From contig OY769916.1 of the NCBI GenBank assembly GCA_963669265.1, positions 682,001 through 746,000 on the forward strand: a DNA stretch of 64,000 bases, read 5' to 3'. A program made the translations under genes and the position numbers. Position 1 is the first letter of the stretch; each line of letters starts with the position of its first letter. The notes beneath the pieces are model-generated. The model saw nothing but the letters and a program-made list of their open reading frames with translations, was not told where the DNA came from and ran no database searches. Of this stretch, positions 1-8,989 are shown piece after piece. The DNA comes from SZUA-547 sp963669265 (GTDB lineage Bacteria; Pseudomonadota; Alphaproteobacteria; Rhodobacterales; Rhodobacteraceae).

Positions 1-2092
1 GGATGGTCTGCCGGACGTGGTGCGCTGGAAAGGCGCGTCGTTCGAGAAGGCGATGAGCCATCTGATGCTGACGACAGAAGGCGTCTATGGCGTCGCGCTC
101 GGCGTCTCCTCCGGCTTCGTGTTCCTGTTCGTGCTGTTCGGCGCGCTGCTCAATCAGGCGGGCGCAGGCAACTATTTCCTGCAACTCGCTTTCGCGGCGC
201 TCGGGCATTTGCGCGGCGGACCGGCGAAAGCCGCCGTCATCGCCTCGGCCGCGACAGGCCTGATCTCCGGCTCCTCCATCGCCAACGTCGTGACCACCGG
301 CACCTTCACCATCCCGCTAATGAAGAAGGTCGGCTTCTCTCCCGCCAAGGCGGGCGCGGTGGAGGTCTCCTCCTCGATCAACGGCGTGCTGACCCCGCCA
401 GTCATGGGCGCCGTGGCCTTCCTGATGACCGAATATGTCGGCATTTCCTATGTCGAGGTCGTCAAGACCGCGATCGTGCCAGCCGCGATTTCCTACATGG
501 CGCTCGTCTATATCGTGCATCTTGAAGCCCTGAAGATGGGCATGAAGGGCAGCTCGCGCATGAACCCGGTCAAATTCATGCTGGGCGCGATCTTCATGAT
601 TTGCATCTCGATTGTGATCGCGGGCGGAACGCTGTGGCTGGCGGGTCAGATCGTATCAATCGCGAACTCTGTGATCGGCCCGATGTCGACGCCGGTAATG
701 GTGGGCGTTCTGCTGATCGCCTATGTCTTCGCGGTGCGCTTCGCCGCCGCCAGACCGGATCTGGATACCAGTCTCGACTCGATGCAGAACCTGCCGCCGG
801 CGCGGGTGATCCTGAAGACCGGCCTGCACTACATCCTGCCGATCCTGCTGCTGATGTATCTCCTGATGATCGAGCGGAAATCGCCGGGCCTTTCCGCTTT
901 CTGGTCCTCCGCCTTCATGCTGCTGATCCTGCTGACCCAAGACCCACTGAAGAGCTTCTTCCGCGGCGATGGCGACATTGGCGGCGCCGTGGCGCGCGGC
1001 TTCGGTCAGCTGACCGAAGGCCTCGTCGTCGGCGCCCGCAACATGGTGGGACTGGCGGCGGCTATGGGTGTCGCGGGCATCATCGTCGGCGCGGTCACGC
1101 TGACCGGCATCGGACAGGTGATGGCCGAGTTCGTCGAGTTCCTGTCGGGCGGCAACCTGCTGGCGATGCTGTTCTTTGTGGCGGTGATCTCCATCGTCCT
1201 CGGCATGGGCCTGCCGACCACTGCGAACTACATCGTCGTCTCCTCATTGATGGCGGGCGTGGTCGTGGAACTGGGGGCGCAATCGGGCCTGATCGTGCCT
1301 TTGGTGGCGGTTCATATGTTCTGCTTCTACTTCGGGATCATGGCGGATGTGACGCCGCCGGTGGGGCTCGCCTCCTTCGCCGCGGCCGCGATCTCAAAGG
1401 GCGATCCGCTGAAGACCGGCTTCCAGGCCTTCTTCTATTCCATCAGGACGGCGCTGCTGCCCTTCCTGTTCATCTTCAACACCGACTTGTTGTTGATCGA
1501 TGTGGGGCCTGTGAAAGCGATATTCGTCTTCATCGCCGCGTTGATCGCCATGCTGCTCTTCGCCGCCGGTACGATGGGCTACTTCATCACCCGGTCGAAG
1601 ATCTATGAGAGCGCGGTGCTGATCCTTTGCGCCTTCATCATGTTCCGGCCCGACTATCTGCTGAATCAGGTGGCGGCCGAGTTCGACACCCGGCCCGCGA
1701 CGGAGATTTACCAGCTTGCGAAAGACTCTCCGGCCAACGCCAGCCTGCGCGTACGCTTGCAGGGAGAGAACCTGAACGGCGATCCGGTCGACGCCCGCTA
1801 TCTGCTGCCCCTTGGCGCCGCTGGCGGCGAGGGCGAGGCCAGATTACTGGATTCCGCTGGGATCGAGTTCCGCAACGAGGACGGCAAATACTTCGTCGAC
1901 AATCTTAATTTCGGTGGCCCGGCGGAGCAGTTGAAAATCGATTTCGATTGGGAGGTGGTCGAGATTGAAGTCGCCGCCGACCGCCCGCCGCAAGAGATCT
2001 TCTATATTCCGGCGATGCTGCTGCTGGGGGCCGTCTTCCTGCTGCAAACCCGGCGTAAGAAAAAGGCCGAAGCCATGGGAGCGACAGCATGA
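1..2092 (+). CDS. TRAP transporter fused permease (DctQM type), 5' truncated
   Basis: The reading frame is open to the left edge, so the gene starts outside the window. It encodes the fused small and large membrane subunits of a tripartite (TRAP) secondary importer, which uses an ion gradient to take up organic acids or similar solutes together with a periplasmic binding protein. The visible part has many hydrophobic helices, a DctM-like half with conserved glycine-rich segments (for example GMGLPTTANY) and a C-terminal soluble domain of the DUF3394 type followed by a last membrane helix and a basic tail. That architecture is typical of TAXI-type fused permeases. The stop overlaps the start of the next gene (ATGA), which implies translational coupling. 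The substrate cannot be read from the sequence. Confidence 0.9.
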   Translation, partial: DGLPDVVRWKGASFEKAMSHLMLTTEGVYGVALGVSSGFVFLFVLFGALLNQAGAGNYFLQLAFAALGHLRGGPAKAAVIASAATGLISGSSIANVVTTGTFTIPLMKKVGFSPAKAGAVEVSSSINGVLTPPVMGAVAFLMTEYVGISYVEVVKTAIVPAAISYMALVYIVHLEALKMGMKGSSRMNPVKFMLGAIFMICISIVIAGGTLWLAGQIVSIANSVIGPMSTPVMVGVLLIAYVFAVRFAAARPDLDTSLDSMQNLPPARVILKTGLHYILPILLLMYLLMIERKSPGLSAFWSSAFMLLILLTQDPLKSFFRGDGDIGGAVARGFGQLTEGLVVGARNMVGLAAAMGVAGIIVGAVTLTGIGQVMAEFVEFLSGGNLLAMLFFVAVISIVLGMGLPTTANYIVVSSLMAGVVVELGAQSGLIVPLVAVHMFCFYFGIMADVTPPVGLASFAAAAISKGDPLKTGFQAFFYSIRTALLPFLFIFNTDLLLIDVGPVKAIFVFIAALIAMLLFAAGTMGYFITRSKIYESAVLILCAFIMFRPDYLLNQVAAEFDTRPATEIYQLAKDSPANASLRVRLQGENLNGDPVDARYLLPLGAAGGEGEARLLDSAGIEFRNEDGKYFVDNLNFGGPAEQLKIDFDWEVVEIEVAADRPPQEIFYIPAMLLLGAVFLLQTRRKKKAEAMGATA

Positions 2093-2517
2093 GCAAATTT
2101 GTTCTCGCCGCCATCGACATGACCCATCCGAAAGATCAGGCGATGGTTCTGAAGGAAGCGCGCAAACTGGCGGATCTGGAAGGCGGACGGCTGGGCGTCG
2201 TCACCGTGGTCCCGGACTATCAGATGAGCGTGGTGGGCAGTTTCTTTCCCGAGGGGCATTCCCATGAAGTCGTGGAGGAAACCCGCGCAGCGCTCCACAC
2301 GTTTATTCAGGAAACGATCGGCCACGACGAAGAGGTCAAGCATGTCGTCCGCATGGGGCGCGCCTATGACGAGATCCTGGAGACAGCGAAAGAGCTGGAG
2401 GCGTCGATGATCGTGATCGGCGCGCACAAGCCGGAATTCTCGGACTATCTAATGGGCCCGAACGCGGCGCGCGTCGCCCGACACGCGACATGCTCGGTTC
2501 ATATCGTCCGGGGATAG
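2089..2517 (+). CDS. Universal stress protein (UspA family), TRAP-associated
   Basis: This 142-residue protein has the single UspA fold. It begins with the strand KFVLAAIDMT and ends with the nucleotide-binding signature GxxxxxVARHATCSVHIVRG (roughly residues 124-142). Usp proteins encoded in TRAP operons, such as TeaD of Halomonas, bind ATP and modulate the transporter, and the 4-nt overlap with the permease gene supports the same role here. That role is inferred from context. The gene is the last of its operon and faces scoB tail to tail. Confidence 0.9.
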   Translation: MSKFVLAAIDMTHPKDQAMVLKEARKLADLEGGRLGVVTVVPDYQMSVVGSFFPEGHSHEVVEETRAALHTFIQETIGHDEEVKHVVRMGRAYDEILETAKELEASMIVIGAHKPEFSDYLMGPNAARVARHATCSVHIVRG

Positions 2518-2531
2518 TAGGACGCGAACAG

Positions 2532-2547
2532 GGCGCGCCCGCGCGCC
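2532..2547. terminator. GC hairpin between convergent genes, possible terminator
   Basis: A perfect 7-bp stem (GGCGCGC / GCGCGCC) with a CC loop lies in the 30-nt gap between the usp stop and the scoB stop. There is no T-run on either side, so it is at best a weak intrinsic terminator. Confidence 0.3.
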
Positions 2548-3177
2548 TCAGTTCACCAGCGCGGCTTCGGTCTTCTCGCGGACTTCGTCCAGCGTGACGC
2601 CGGGGGCGAGCTCGACCACTTTCAGACCGCCTTCGACCACATCAAAGACGCCGAGATTGGTGATGATCCGGTCCACCACGGATTGCCCGGTCAGCGGCAG
2701 CGTACATGCCTTCAGCACCTTCGATTCGCCGCGCTTGTTGGCGTGATCCATGATCACCACCACCCGCTGCACCCCCGCCACCAGATCCATCGCGCCGCCC
2801 ATACCTTTGACCAGCTTGCCAGGGATCATCCAGTTGGCGAGATCACCATTTTCCGCCACCTCCATCGCACCGAGGATCGAGAGGTTGATATGTCCGCCCC
2901 GGATCATCCCGAAACTGTCGGCGGAGGAGAAATAGGAAGTGATCGGCAACTCGGTGATCGTCTGCTTGCCCGCATTGATCAGATCGGCGTCGATCTCATC
3001 CTCTGTCGGGAACGGGCCCATGCCGAGCATGCCGTTTTCCGATTGCAGCACCACGTCGATCCCGTCAGGGATATAGTTTGCCACCAGCGTCGGAATGCCG
3101 ATGCCGAGATTCACATAGAACCCATCCTGAAGCTCCTGCGCCGCGCGCTCCGCCATCTGATTGCGATCCCAAGCCAT
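2548..3177 (-). CDS. scoB: 3-oxoacid CoA-transferase subunit B
   Basis: This is the beta subunit of a two-subunit CoA-transferase (succinyl-CoA:3-ketoacid type, ScoB/AtoA/PcaJ family), which moves CoA between succinate and an acetoacetate-like 3-oxoacid. Family marks are FYVNLGIGIPTLVAN near the N-terminus and the catalytic-glutamate segment SENGMLGMGP (about residues 46-55). A longer frame exists upstream, but the ATG at 3177 is chosen. It is preceded by GAGAGGAC, and the protein then starts with MAWDRNQMA, as in the family. At 209 residues the length fits. The partner subunit gene is not adjacent: a small secreted-protein gene lies between the two, all on the minus strand. Confidence 0.92.
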   Translation of the reverse strand: MAWDRNQMAERAAQELQDGFYVNLGIGIPTLVANYIPDGIDVVLQSENGMLGMGPFPTEDEIDADLINAGKQTITELPITSYFSSADSFGMIRGGHINLSILGAMEVAENGDLANWMIPGKLVKGMGGAMDLVAGVQRVVVIMDHANKRGESKVLKACTLPLTGQSVVDRIITNLGVFDVVEGGLKVVELAPGVTLDEVREKTEAALVN

Positions 3178-3212
3178 GTGTGTCGTCCTCTCTGAAGGAT
3201 GTGCCGCGCGAG

Positions 3213-3611
3213 TTAGTCGAGCGAGAAAATCTCCGGCCCGTAGAGCCTGACTTGCCCGCAATCCAGATCGGCGCCCGCCGCGTCGAAACAGGACAGGCTG
3301 ACGGGGCGAACCTTGGTCATCGTCTCGCAGGTATAACCGCCCGTGAAACCGGGCGCGTCGCAGGATGTGTCGATATTGGCGTCGCGCGTCCAGCGCGCGT
3401 TGCAGATGAATGTCGGCGTATCGTTGATATGGATTTCATAGCCGAGCACCGCGCTGGCGTAGGCCTCCGGCGCGTCGAACCCGATGCTGAACTCGCATTC
3501 CTTGAAAAGCTCGCTATTGCCCTGCACATCCATCACCAATCCCATATCCGCCCGCGCCGGACCGGTCGGAATCAGCAGGACGACCAGCAAGGCCCAAAAC
3601 ACTCTGCGCAT
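3213..3611 (-). CDS. Small secreted cysteine-rich protein, unknown function
   Basis: This 132-residue protein has a clear signal peptide: a short basic start, the hydrophobic core VFWALLVVLLIPTG, and a probable cut after ARA. Six cysteines are spread over the mature part, which suggests disulfide bonding in the periplasm or outside. I do not recognise the family. It sits between the genes for the two CoA-transferase subunits, 36 nt upstream of scoB, with AGGGGCG ahead of its ATG. Nothing in it suggests a catalytic role with the transferase. Confidence 0.65.
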   Translation of the reverse strand: MRRVFWALLVVLLIPTGPARADMGLVMDVQGNSELFKECEFSIGFDAPEAYASAVLGYEIHINDTPTFICNARWTRDANIDTSCDAPGFTGGYTCETMTKVRPVSLSCFDAAGADLDCGQVRLYGPEIFSLD

Positions 3612-3645
3612 GACGATACGCCCCTAAAGTTTGCGCCGGTAAAGG

Positions 3646-4344
3646 TCAGGCCGCGCGCGTGGTGCGCTGTTCGATCCGCTTCTCGTGCGCGCCCTTGATG
3701 ATCCGTTGCACGAAAATTCCGGGCGTATGAATAAGATCAGGGTCCAGCGCGCCCGGCTCCACGAGTTCTTCGACCTCCGCGACCGTCACCTTGCCCGCCG
3801 CCGCGCACATCGGGTTAAAGTTCCGCGCGGTCTTGCGGTAAATCAGATTGCCGGCGGTGTCGCCCTTCCAGGCTTTGACGATGCCGAGATCGGCGACGAT
3901 GCCGCGTTCAAGGATATAGGTCTCTCCGTCGAACTCCTTATGCTCCTTGCCCTCTGCGATGACCGTGCCGACCCCGGTCTTGGTGTAAAAGCCAGGGATC
4001 CCCGCCCCGCCCGCGCGCAGGCGCTCAGCCAACGTGCCCTGCGGGTTGAACTCCAGCTCCAGCTCGCCCGACAGATACTGGCGCATGAACTCGGCGTTCT
4101 CGCCGACATAGGAGCTCATCATTCTCTTGACCTGCCGGGTCTGCAGCAGCACCCCAAGCCCAAAATCGTCGACCCCTGCGTTGTTCGAGGCGACGGTCAG
4201 GTCCTTGGCGCCGTGCTCGCGGATCGCGGAGATCAGATTTTCGGGGATGCCGCAGAGGCCGAATCCACCCGCGGCGATCGTCATACCGTCGAACAACAAA
4301 CCGTCCAGGGCGCTTGCGGCGTCCTCAAAGACCTTGTTCGCCAT
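3646..4344 (-). CDS. scoA: 3-oxoacid CoA-transferase subunit A
   Basis: This is the alpha subunit of the CoA-transferase. It carries the glycine-rich CoA-binding segment GGFGLCGIPENLI (about residues 26-38), the stretch GTVIAEGKEHKEFDGETY, and the NLIYRKTARNFNP region typical of ScoA/AtoD. The ATG at 4344 is chosen over an upstream in-frame start because AGAGGAG stands at good distance before it. The product is then 232 residues, normal for the family. The enzyme links ketone-body or 3-oxoacid use to the TCA cycle. Confidence 0.92.
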   Translation of the reverse strand: MANKVFEDAASALDGLLFDGMTIAAGGFGLCGIPENLISAIREHGAKDLTVASNNAGVDDFGLGVLLQTRQVKRMMSSYVGENAEFMRQYLSGELELEFNPQGTLAERLRAGGAGIPGFYTKTGVGTVIAEGKEHKEFDGETYILERGIVADLGIVKAWKGDTAGNLIYRKTARNFNPMCAAAGKVTVAEVEELVEPGALDPDLIHTPGIFVQRIIKGAHEKRIEQRTTRAA

Positions 4345-4541
4345 CTCCGATCTCCTCTTAATCCTGTCGCCGCGTTCCATCGCATCGACGGGCGGCTCAG
4401 AGTTGAATGCGCGTTCGTGTTGTTTGACGCGCGCGCGACTTGTCAGTCAAGCGGAAGCCATAAGCTAACCTCCTTCGACTGCGAGAGTAATCCGATTCGT
4501 GCTATCGTGACGGATCGTGAGGCAACAGCCGGGAGGGGGCG

Positions 4542-5186
4542 ATGACAATCAAGGACTGGTATATCGAGGGCGTGGAGTTCGGCAATTGCGTGTGCGGCTA
4601 TAGCTGTCCCTGTCAGTTTGAGGAACGCCCCACCCATGGCAACTGCGAGGGCTTTGAATCGCTGGAGATCTCGAAAGGGCATTTCGGCGACACCGACCTC
4701 ACCGGCCTGCGATACGGTCTGCTCTATTCATGGCCCGGCGCCATCTTCGAAGGCGGCGGCGAGATGCAGGTGATCATCGACGAGCGCGCCGACGATGCGC
4801 AGCGCAAGGCGCTGGAGACGGTTCTAACCGGTGGAGAAACCGAAGAGGCCAAGACCCATTGGTGGGTGTTTCACGAGATGTGCGAAAAGATGCACCCGAC
4901 GCTCTACAAGCCGATCGAGTTCGAAGCAGACATTGAGGCGCGCACCGGTCGCGTCGTCATTCCCGGCGTTGTCGAACTGACCGGCCGACCGATCATGCCC
5001 CCGCATGGCGATGAGCCGCACCGGGTGCGCATCGACATTCCGAACGGCATCGAATTCGAGATCGCAGAGATCGGCAGCGCGTCGACCAAGACCGGCGACG
5101 TACCGGCGATCAAGCTGGACCTCAAGGACAGTTACGGCCAATGGAACATCCTGCGCCACTCCGGCACGGGCGTGGTGCATAGCTAG
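4542..5186 (+). CDS. DUF1326 domain-containing protein
   Basis: This 214-residue protein matches the DUF1326 family in its N-terminal signature: a VEFGNCVCGYSCPCQF cysteine cluster at about residues 11-26, then GHFGDTDLTGLRY. Three closely spaced cysteines (CVCGYSCPC) could bind a metal, but the family has no established function. The ATG follows GGGAGGGGGCG. In many genomes the partner is a DUF2182 membrane protein. Here the next gene is a convergent TSUP permease, so this copy stands alone. Confidence 0.8.
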   Translation: MTIKDWYIEGVEFGNCVCGYSCPCQFEERPTHGNCEGFESLEISKGHFGDTDLTGLRYGLLYSWPGAIFEGGGEMQVIIDERADDAQRKALETVLTGGETEEAKTHWWVFHEMCEKMHPTLYKPIEFEADIEARTGRVVIPGVVELTGRPIMPPHGDEPHRVRIDIPNGIEFEIAEIGSASTKTGDVPAIKLDLKDSYGQWNILRHSGTGVVHS

Positions 5187-5195
5187 GCGCGGCGA

Positions 5196-5945
5196 CTAGC
5201 TCCATCCTTTCGTCAGCAAGCCCAGCCCAGCCCCGCTCAGCACGACCAGAACTGCGACTCGGAACGCCGCGTCGGACAAGCGCCGTCGCATCGCTTCTCC
5301 GCCCCGGACGCCCGCGATGGATATTGCGACCCCCGCCACCGAAATCAACGCGGCGTTTGTCGACATCAGGCCGAGCCGCGCGAGGCCGACCACCATCACT
5401 AGCGACGACAATGTGAAAGACAGATTGATCGCCTGAACGAAGACCTCCCGCTTCAGTCCAAGCGACATCAGATAGGGCAGGATCGGCATGACCTGAGAGC
5501 CGGTCAGCCCGTTCACCATGCCCGTCGTCAACCCGACGAGCGGGCCGCCCGGACGCTCGAGATGCTCTGGCAGACGCCAATGGGGCTGCGCAAACGCGAA
5601 TGCGCAATAGAGGAGCAGCACGGCGCCCAGCGCGGCCCCGGCCTCCGCCCCGTCAGTGTGGGCCAACGCGAACAGCCCGATCACGACGCCCACCGGCGCA
5701 AGCGCCAGCATTGGCCAGAACCGATTGACCGACTCGCGGAAATGCCCGGCGCCGACCATCACCACCACGTTGCTGACCAGCGAGGGCGCGATCACAAGCG
5801 GCAGGCTTTCCTTCAGACCCAGCGCCAGCGCCATCAGCGCAAGACAGGTCGTCGCGAAGCCCATCCCGGTGGCGCCCTTCACGAACCCGGCGATGAACAT
5901 CGCGCCGGCGATCGCCGTAAGCTCTAGCGGTTCGTATCCCAGCAT
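5196..5945 (-). CDS. TSUP (TauE/SafE) family permease
   Basis: This 249-residue integral membrane protein has about eight predicted helices. It carries the family's repeated glycine-rich motif near helix 1 (GFVKGATGMGFATT) and its degenerate copy in the second half (GLTTGMVNGLTGSQ). TSUP permeases move small anions, often sulfite, sulfate or sulfoacetate, across the inner membrane. The gene starts 11 nt after cysNC and is probably cotranscribed with it, which favours a sulfur oxyanion as substrate (inference). Confidence 0.85.
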   Translation of the reverse strand: MLGYEPLELTAIAGAMFIAGFVKGATGMGFATTCLALMALALGLKESLPLVIAPSLVSNVVVMVGAGHFRESVNRFWPMLALAPVGVVIGLFALAHTDGAEAGAALGAVLLLYCAFAFAQPHWRLPEHLERPGGPLVGLTTGMVNGLTGSQVMPILPYLMSLGLKREVFVQAINLSFTLSSLVMVVGLARLGLMSTNAALISVAGVAISIAGVRGGEAMRRRLSDAAFRVAVLVVLSGAGLGLLTKGWS

Positions 5946-5956
5946 CAGGGCCGACG

Positions 5957-7858
5957 TTAGCCGAGATACCCTTTCTCATCGAGATAGGCGATGATCTGAT
6001 CGGCGGCGTCCTCGGCGCTCAATTCGGTGGTGTTGACCCGAATCTCGGCCGCCCGCGGCGCCTCGTAAGGTGAATCAATGCCGGTGAAATTCTTGATCTC
6101 GCCCGCGCGCGCCTTTTTGTAGAGGCCCTTCACGTCGCGGCTTTCCGCCACCTCCAACGGGGTGTCGACATAGATCTCCAAGAACTCGCCTTCCTCCACC
6201 AGCGAGCGCGCCAGATGCCGCTCTGCCCGGAACGGTGAGATGAATGAGACCAGAACGATCAGCCCCGCCTCGACCATCAGCTTGGAGACCTCGCCGACCC
6301 GGCGAATATTCTCCACCCGGTCGACATCGGTGAAGCCCAGGTCGCGGTTGAGGCCGTGGCGCACATTGTCGCCGTCCAACGTCGCCGTATGACGATTGAG
6401 CACATGCAATTTCTGGCTGACGATATCGGCGATCGTCGATTTGCCGGATCCCGAGAGACCTGTGAACCACAGCACCGCCGGTTTCTGGTTCTTCTGCTCG
6501 GCCCGCGCGTCCTTATCGATCTTCATCGCCTGACGGTGAATGTTCGAGGCCCGGCGGAGCGCGAAATGCAACAGGCCCATGCCGACCGTCTCATTCGTCA
6601 AACGGTCGATCAGGATAAAACCGCCGGTGTCGCGGTTCTCGACATAAGGATCGAAAGCGATGTCCCGGTCGAGCGACAGATTGCAGACGCCGATTTCATT
6701 CAGCTCCAGCGTCTTGGCCGCCAGCTCTTCCAGCGTGTTCACGTTGATTTTGAATTTGGGAGAGGCCGGCGTGCAGGCCACCGACCGGGCGCCGATCTTC
6801 ATCACGTAAGGGCGACCCGGCAGAAGGTGCTTTTCCGACATCCAAAGGACGTGCGCCTCGAACTGATCTGCGATCTCGCAAGGGGCCTCCGCCGCCGCCA
6901 GCACATCGCCGCGCGAGATATCGATCTCATCCTCCAGCGTCACGGTGATGGACTGCCCCGCCGCCGCCTGCGCCAGATCGCCGTCATGGGTGACAATCCG
7001 CGCGACCCGGCTTTCCCGCCCCGAGGGCAGCGCCTTGATCCGGTCGCCGGACTTCAGGGTCCCGCTCGCGATCTGGCCTGAGAAGCCGCGAAAATCGAGA
7101 TTGGGCCGGTTCACCCATTGAACCGGCATGCGGAACGGTTTGGCGAGATCCTCCGCATCGACATCGACCGTCTCCAGATGTTCGATCAGCGTCGGGCCGT
7201 TGTACCAGGCCATGTTCGCCGAACGCTCGGTGATGTTGTCGCCTTGCAGCGCAGAGACAGGGATCGTGGTGACGTTTTCGATCCCCAGAGATGTGGCGAA
7301 AGCGCGGTATTCCTCGTCAATCTCGTTATAGACGTGCTGGGAAAAGTCGGTCAGGTCCATCTTGTTGATGCAGAGGACGACATGGCGCACCCCCAGCATC
7401 GAGACGATGAACGAATGGCGCCGCGTCTGCGTCAGCACGCCTTTGCGCGCATCGATCATCACAACCGCGAGGTCCGCCGTCGACGCGCCCGTCGCCATGT
7501 TGCGGGTGTATTGCTCATGGCCCGGCGTGTCGGCGACGATGAATTTGCGTTTTTCTGTCGAGAAGAACCGATAGGCCACATCGATGGTGATGCCCTGCTC
7601 GCGCTCGGCGGCCAGCCCGTCGATCAGTAGCGCGAAATCGATGTTCTCGCCCTGGGTTCCCAGCTTGCGGCTGTCCGCCTCAAGCGCCTCCAACTGATCC
7701 TCAAAAATCAGCTTGGACTCGTAAAGCAGCCGCCCGATCAGCGTCGACTTGCCGTCATCGACCGAGCCGCAGGTGATGAAGCGCAGCAGGCTCTTATTCT
7801 CATGCGCGCGCAGGTATCCGACGATGTCGGACGCGATCATCTCGTCCTTATGCGCCAT
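5957..7858 (-). CDS. cysNC: Bifunctional sulfate adenylyltransferase subunit 1 / adenylylsulfate kinase
   Basis: This 633-residue fusion combines a CysN GTPase (about 1-440) and a CysC APS kinase (about 450-633). The GTPase part shows GSVDDGKSTLIG, DTPGHEQYTRN and NKMDL. The kinase part has the P-loop GLSGSGKST, the DGDNVRHGLN segment and ISPFRAER. CysN drives APS formation from sulfate and ATP by GTP hydrolysis together with CysD, and CysC phosphorylates APS to PAPS. The start ATG overlaps the cysD stop by one base (TGATG), so the two are translationally coupled. Such NC fusions are common in alpha- and gammaproteobacteria. Confidence 0.97.
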   Translation of the reverse strand: MAHKDEMIASDIVGYLRAHENKSLLRFITCGSVDDGKSTLIGRLLYESKLIFEDQLEALEADSRKLGTQGENIDFALLIDGLAAEREQGITIDVAYRFFSTEKRKFIVADTPGHEQYTRNMATGASTADLAVVMIDARKGVLTQTRRHSFIVSMLGVRHVVLCINKMDLTDFSQHVYNEIDEEYRAFATSLGIENVTTIPVSALQGDNITERSANMAWYNGPTLIEHLETVDVDAEDLAKPFRMPVQWVNRPNLDFRGFSGQIASGTLKSGDRIKALPSGRESRVARIVTHDGDLAQAAAGQSITVTLEDEIDISRGDVLAAAEAPCEIADQFEAHVLWMSEKHLLPGRPYVMKIGARSVACTPASPKFKINVNTLEELAAKTLELNEIGVCNLSLDRDIAFDPYVENRDTGGFILIDRLTNETVGMGLLHFALRRASNIHRQAMKIDKDARAEQKNQKPAVLWFTGLSGSGKSTIADIVSQKLHVLNRHTATLDGDNVRHGLNRDLGFTDVDRVENIRRVGEVSKLMVEAGLIVLVSFISPFRAERHLARSLVEEGEFLEIYVDTPLEVAESRDVKGLYKKARAGEIKNFTGIDSPYEAPRAAEIRVNTTELSAEDAADQIIAYLDEKGYLG

Positions 7859-8760
7859 CAGAAATACCCCTCTTGTTTTTTCTGCTCCATCGACGCCGCG
7901 CTGTCATGATCGATCGCCCGGCCCTGCCGCTCGGACGTGGTGGTCAGCAGCATCTCCTGAATGATCTCCGGCAGGGTCGCGGCCTCCGACTCCACCGCAC
8001 CGGTCAGCGGCCAGCAGCCGAGGGTGCGAAACCGCACCGAGCGCATCTGAGGCTCACTCGTGAGATCCTTCGGCAAACGGTCGTCATCGACCATCAGCAG
8101 CATGCCGTCGTATTCGACCACGGGCCGTTCGGTCGAGAAATAGAGATTGGGGATCGGGATGTTCTCGCGATAAATATACTGCCAGATATCCAGCTCGGTC
8201 CAATTGGAGAGCGGAAAGACCCGGATCGATTCTCCCTTCGCCTTCCGCGCGTTATAGAGCTTCCAAAGCTCGGGGCGCTGGTTCTTCGGATCCCAGCGAT
8301 GGGCGGCGCTGCGGAACGAAAACACCCGCTCCTTGGCGCGTGATTTCTCCTCGTCCCGCCGCGCGCCGCCAAAGGCCACGTCGAACTTGTACTTGTCGAG
8401 TGCCTGTTTCAGCGCGCTGGTCTTCATGATGTCGGTGTGGACCGCCGAGCCATGCGTGAACGGGCCGACGCCCTGCGCGACTCCCTCCTCATTGATGTGC
8501 ACGATCAGGTCCATGCCGGCTTCTTCGGCCATCCGGTCCCGGAACTCATACATCGCCTTGAATTTCCAGGTCGTATCGACATGCATCAATGGAAATGGCG
8601 GGACAGACGGAAAAAACGCCTTTCGCGCCAGATGCAGCATGACCGAGCTGTCCTTGCCAACCGAATACAGCATCACCGGGTTTTCAGCCTCGGCCGCAAC
8701 CTCTCGCATAATATGGATGGCCTCAGCTTCAAGGCGTTCCAGATGGGTCAATTGCGTCAT
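7858..8760 (-). CDS. cysD: Sulfate adenylyltransferase subunit 2
   Basis: This 300-residue member of the PP-loop ATP pyrophosphatase superfamily has the loop YSVGKDSSVML at about residues 32-42 and the CysD signature FGGARRDEEKSRAKER. It forms APS from sulfate and ATP in complex with CysN. The ATG at 8760 is taken as the start; a TTG lies one codon upstream. It is the first gene of the cysD-cysNC-TSUP operon, and about 230 nt of non-coding DNA separate it from the GH3 gene. I found no clear CysB-type site there. Confidence 0.96.
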   Translation of the reverse strand: MTQLTHLERLEAEAIHIMREVAAEAENPVMLYSVGKDSSVMLHLARKAFFPSVPPFPLMHVDTTWKFKAMYEFRDRMAEEAGMDLIVHINEEGVAQGVGPFTHGSAVHTDIMKTSALKQALDKYKFDVAFGGARRDEEKSRAKERVFSFRSAAHRWDPKNQRPELWKLYNARKAKGESIRVFPLSNWTELDIWQYIYRENIPIPNLYFSTERPVVEYDGMLLMVDDDRLPKDLTSEPQMRSVRFRTLGCWPLTGAVESEAATLPEIIQEMLLTTTSERQGRAIDHDSAASMEQKKQEGYF

Positions 8761-8989
8761 CAAATTCGGTCCCTACAGATGGCCGTCACGGCTCGTCGCG
8801 CGCAGCGGCGAACCACTACAATGCTGGTCATGTTTGAAAAAGACCTATCTGCGCGAATTCGTCAAATGAGGACAAGGCGTTCGACCATTCGGCGATCGGA
8901 GGGAATGCGGCCCAATCCCGCCCCAGATGTTGGACCGGGGCGCGCGCACAGCGCCGTTCGGCGAAATCCGACCGACGGACAAGCGAGTG

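Noticed and set aside
601..1608. 335-codon alternative frame within the TRAP permease gene
   Set aside because: It is a +2 shadow frame with Arg-rich translation; the permease frame has clear membrane helices and family motifs.
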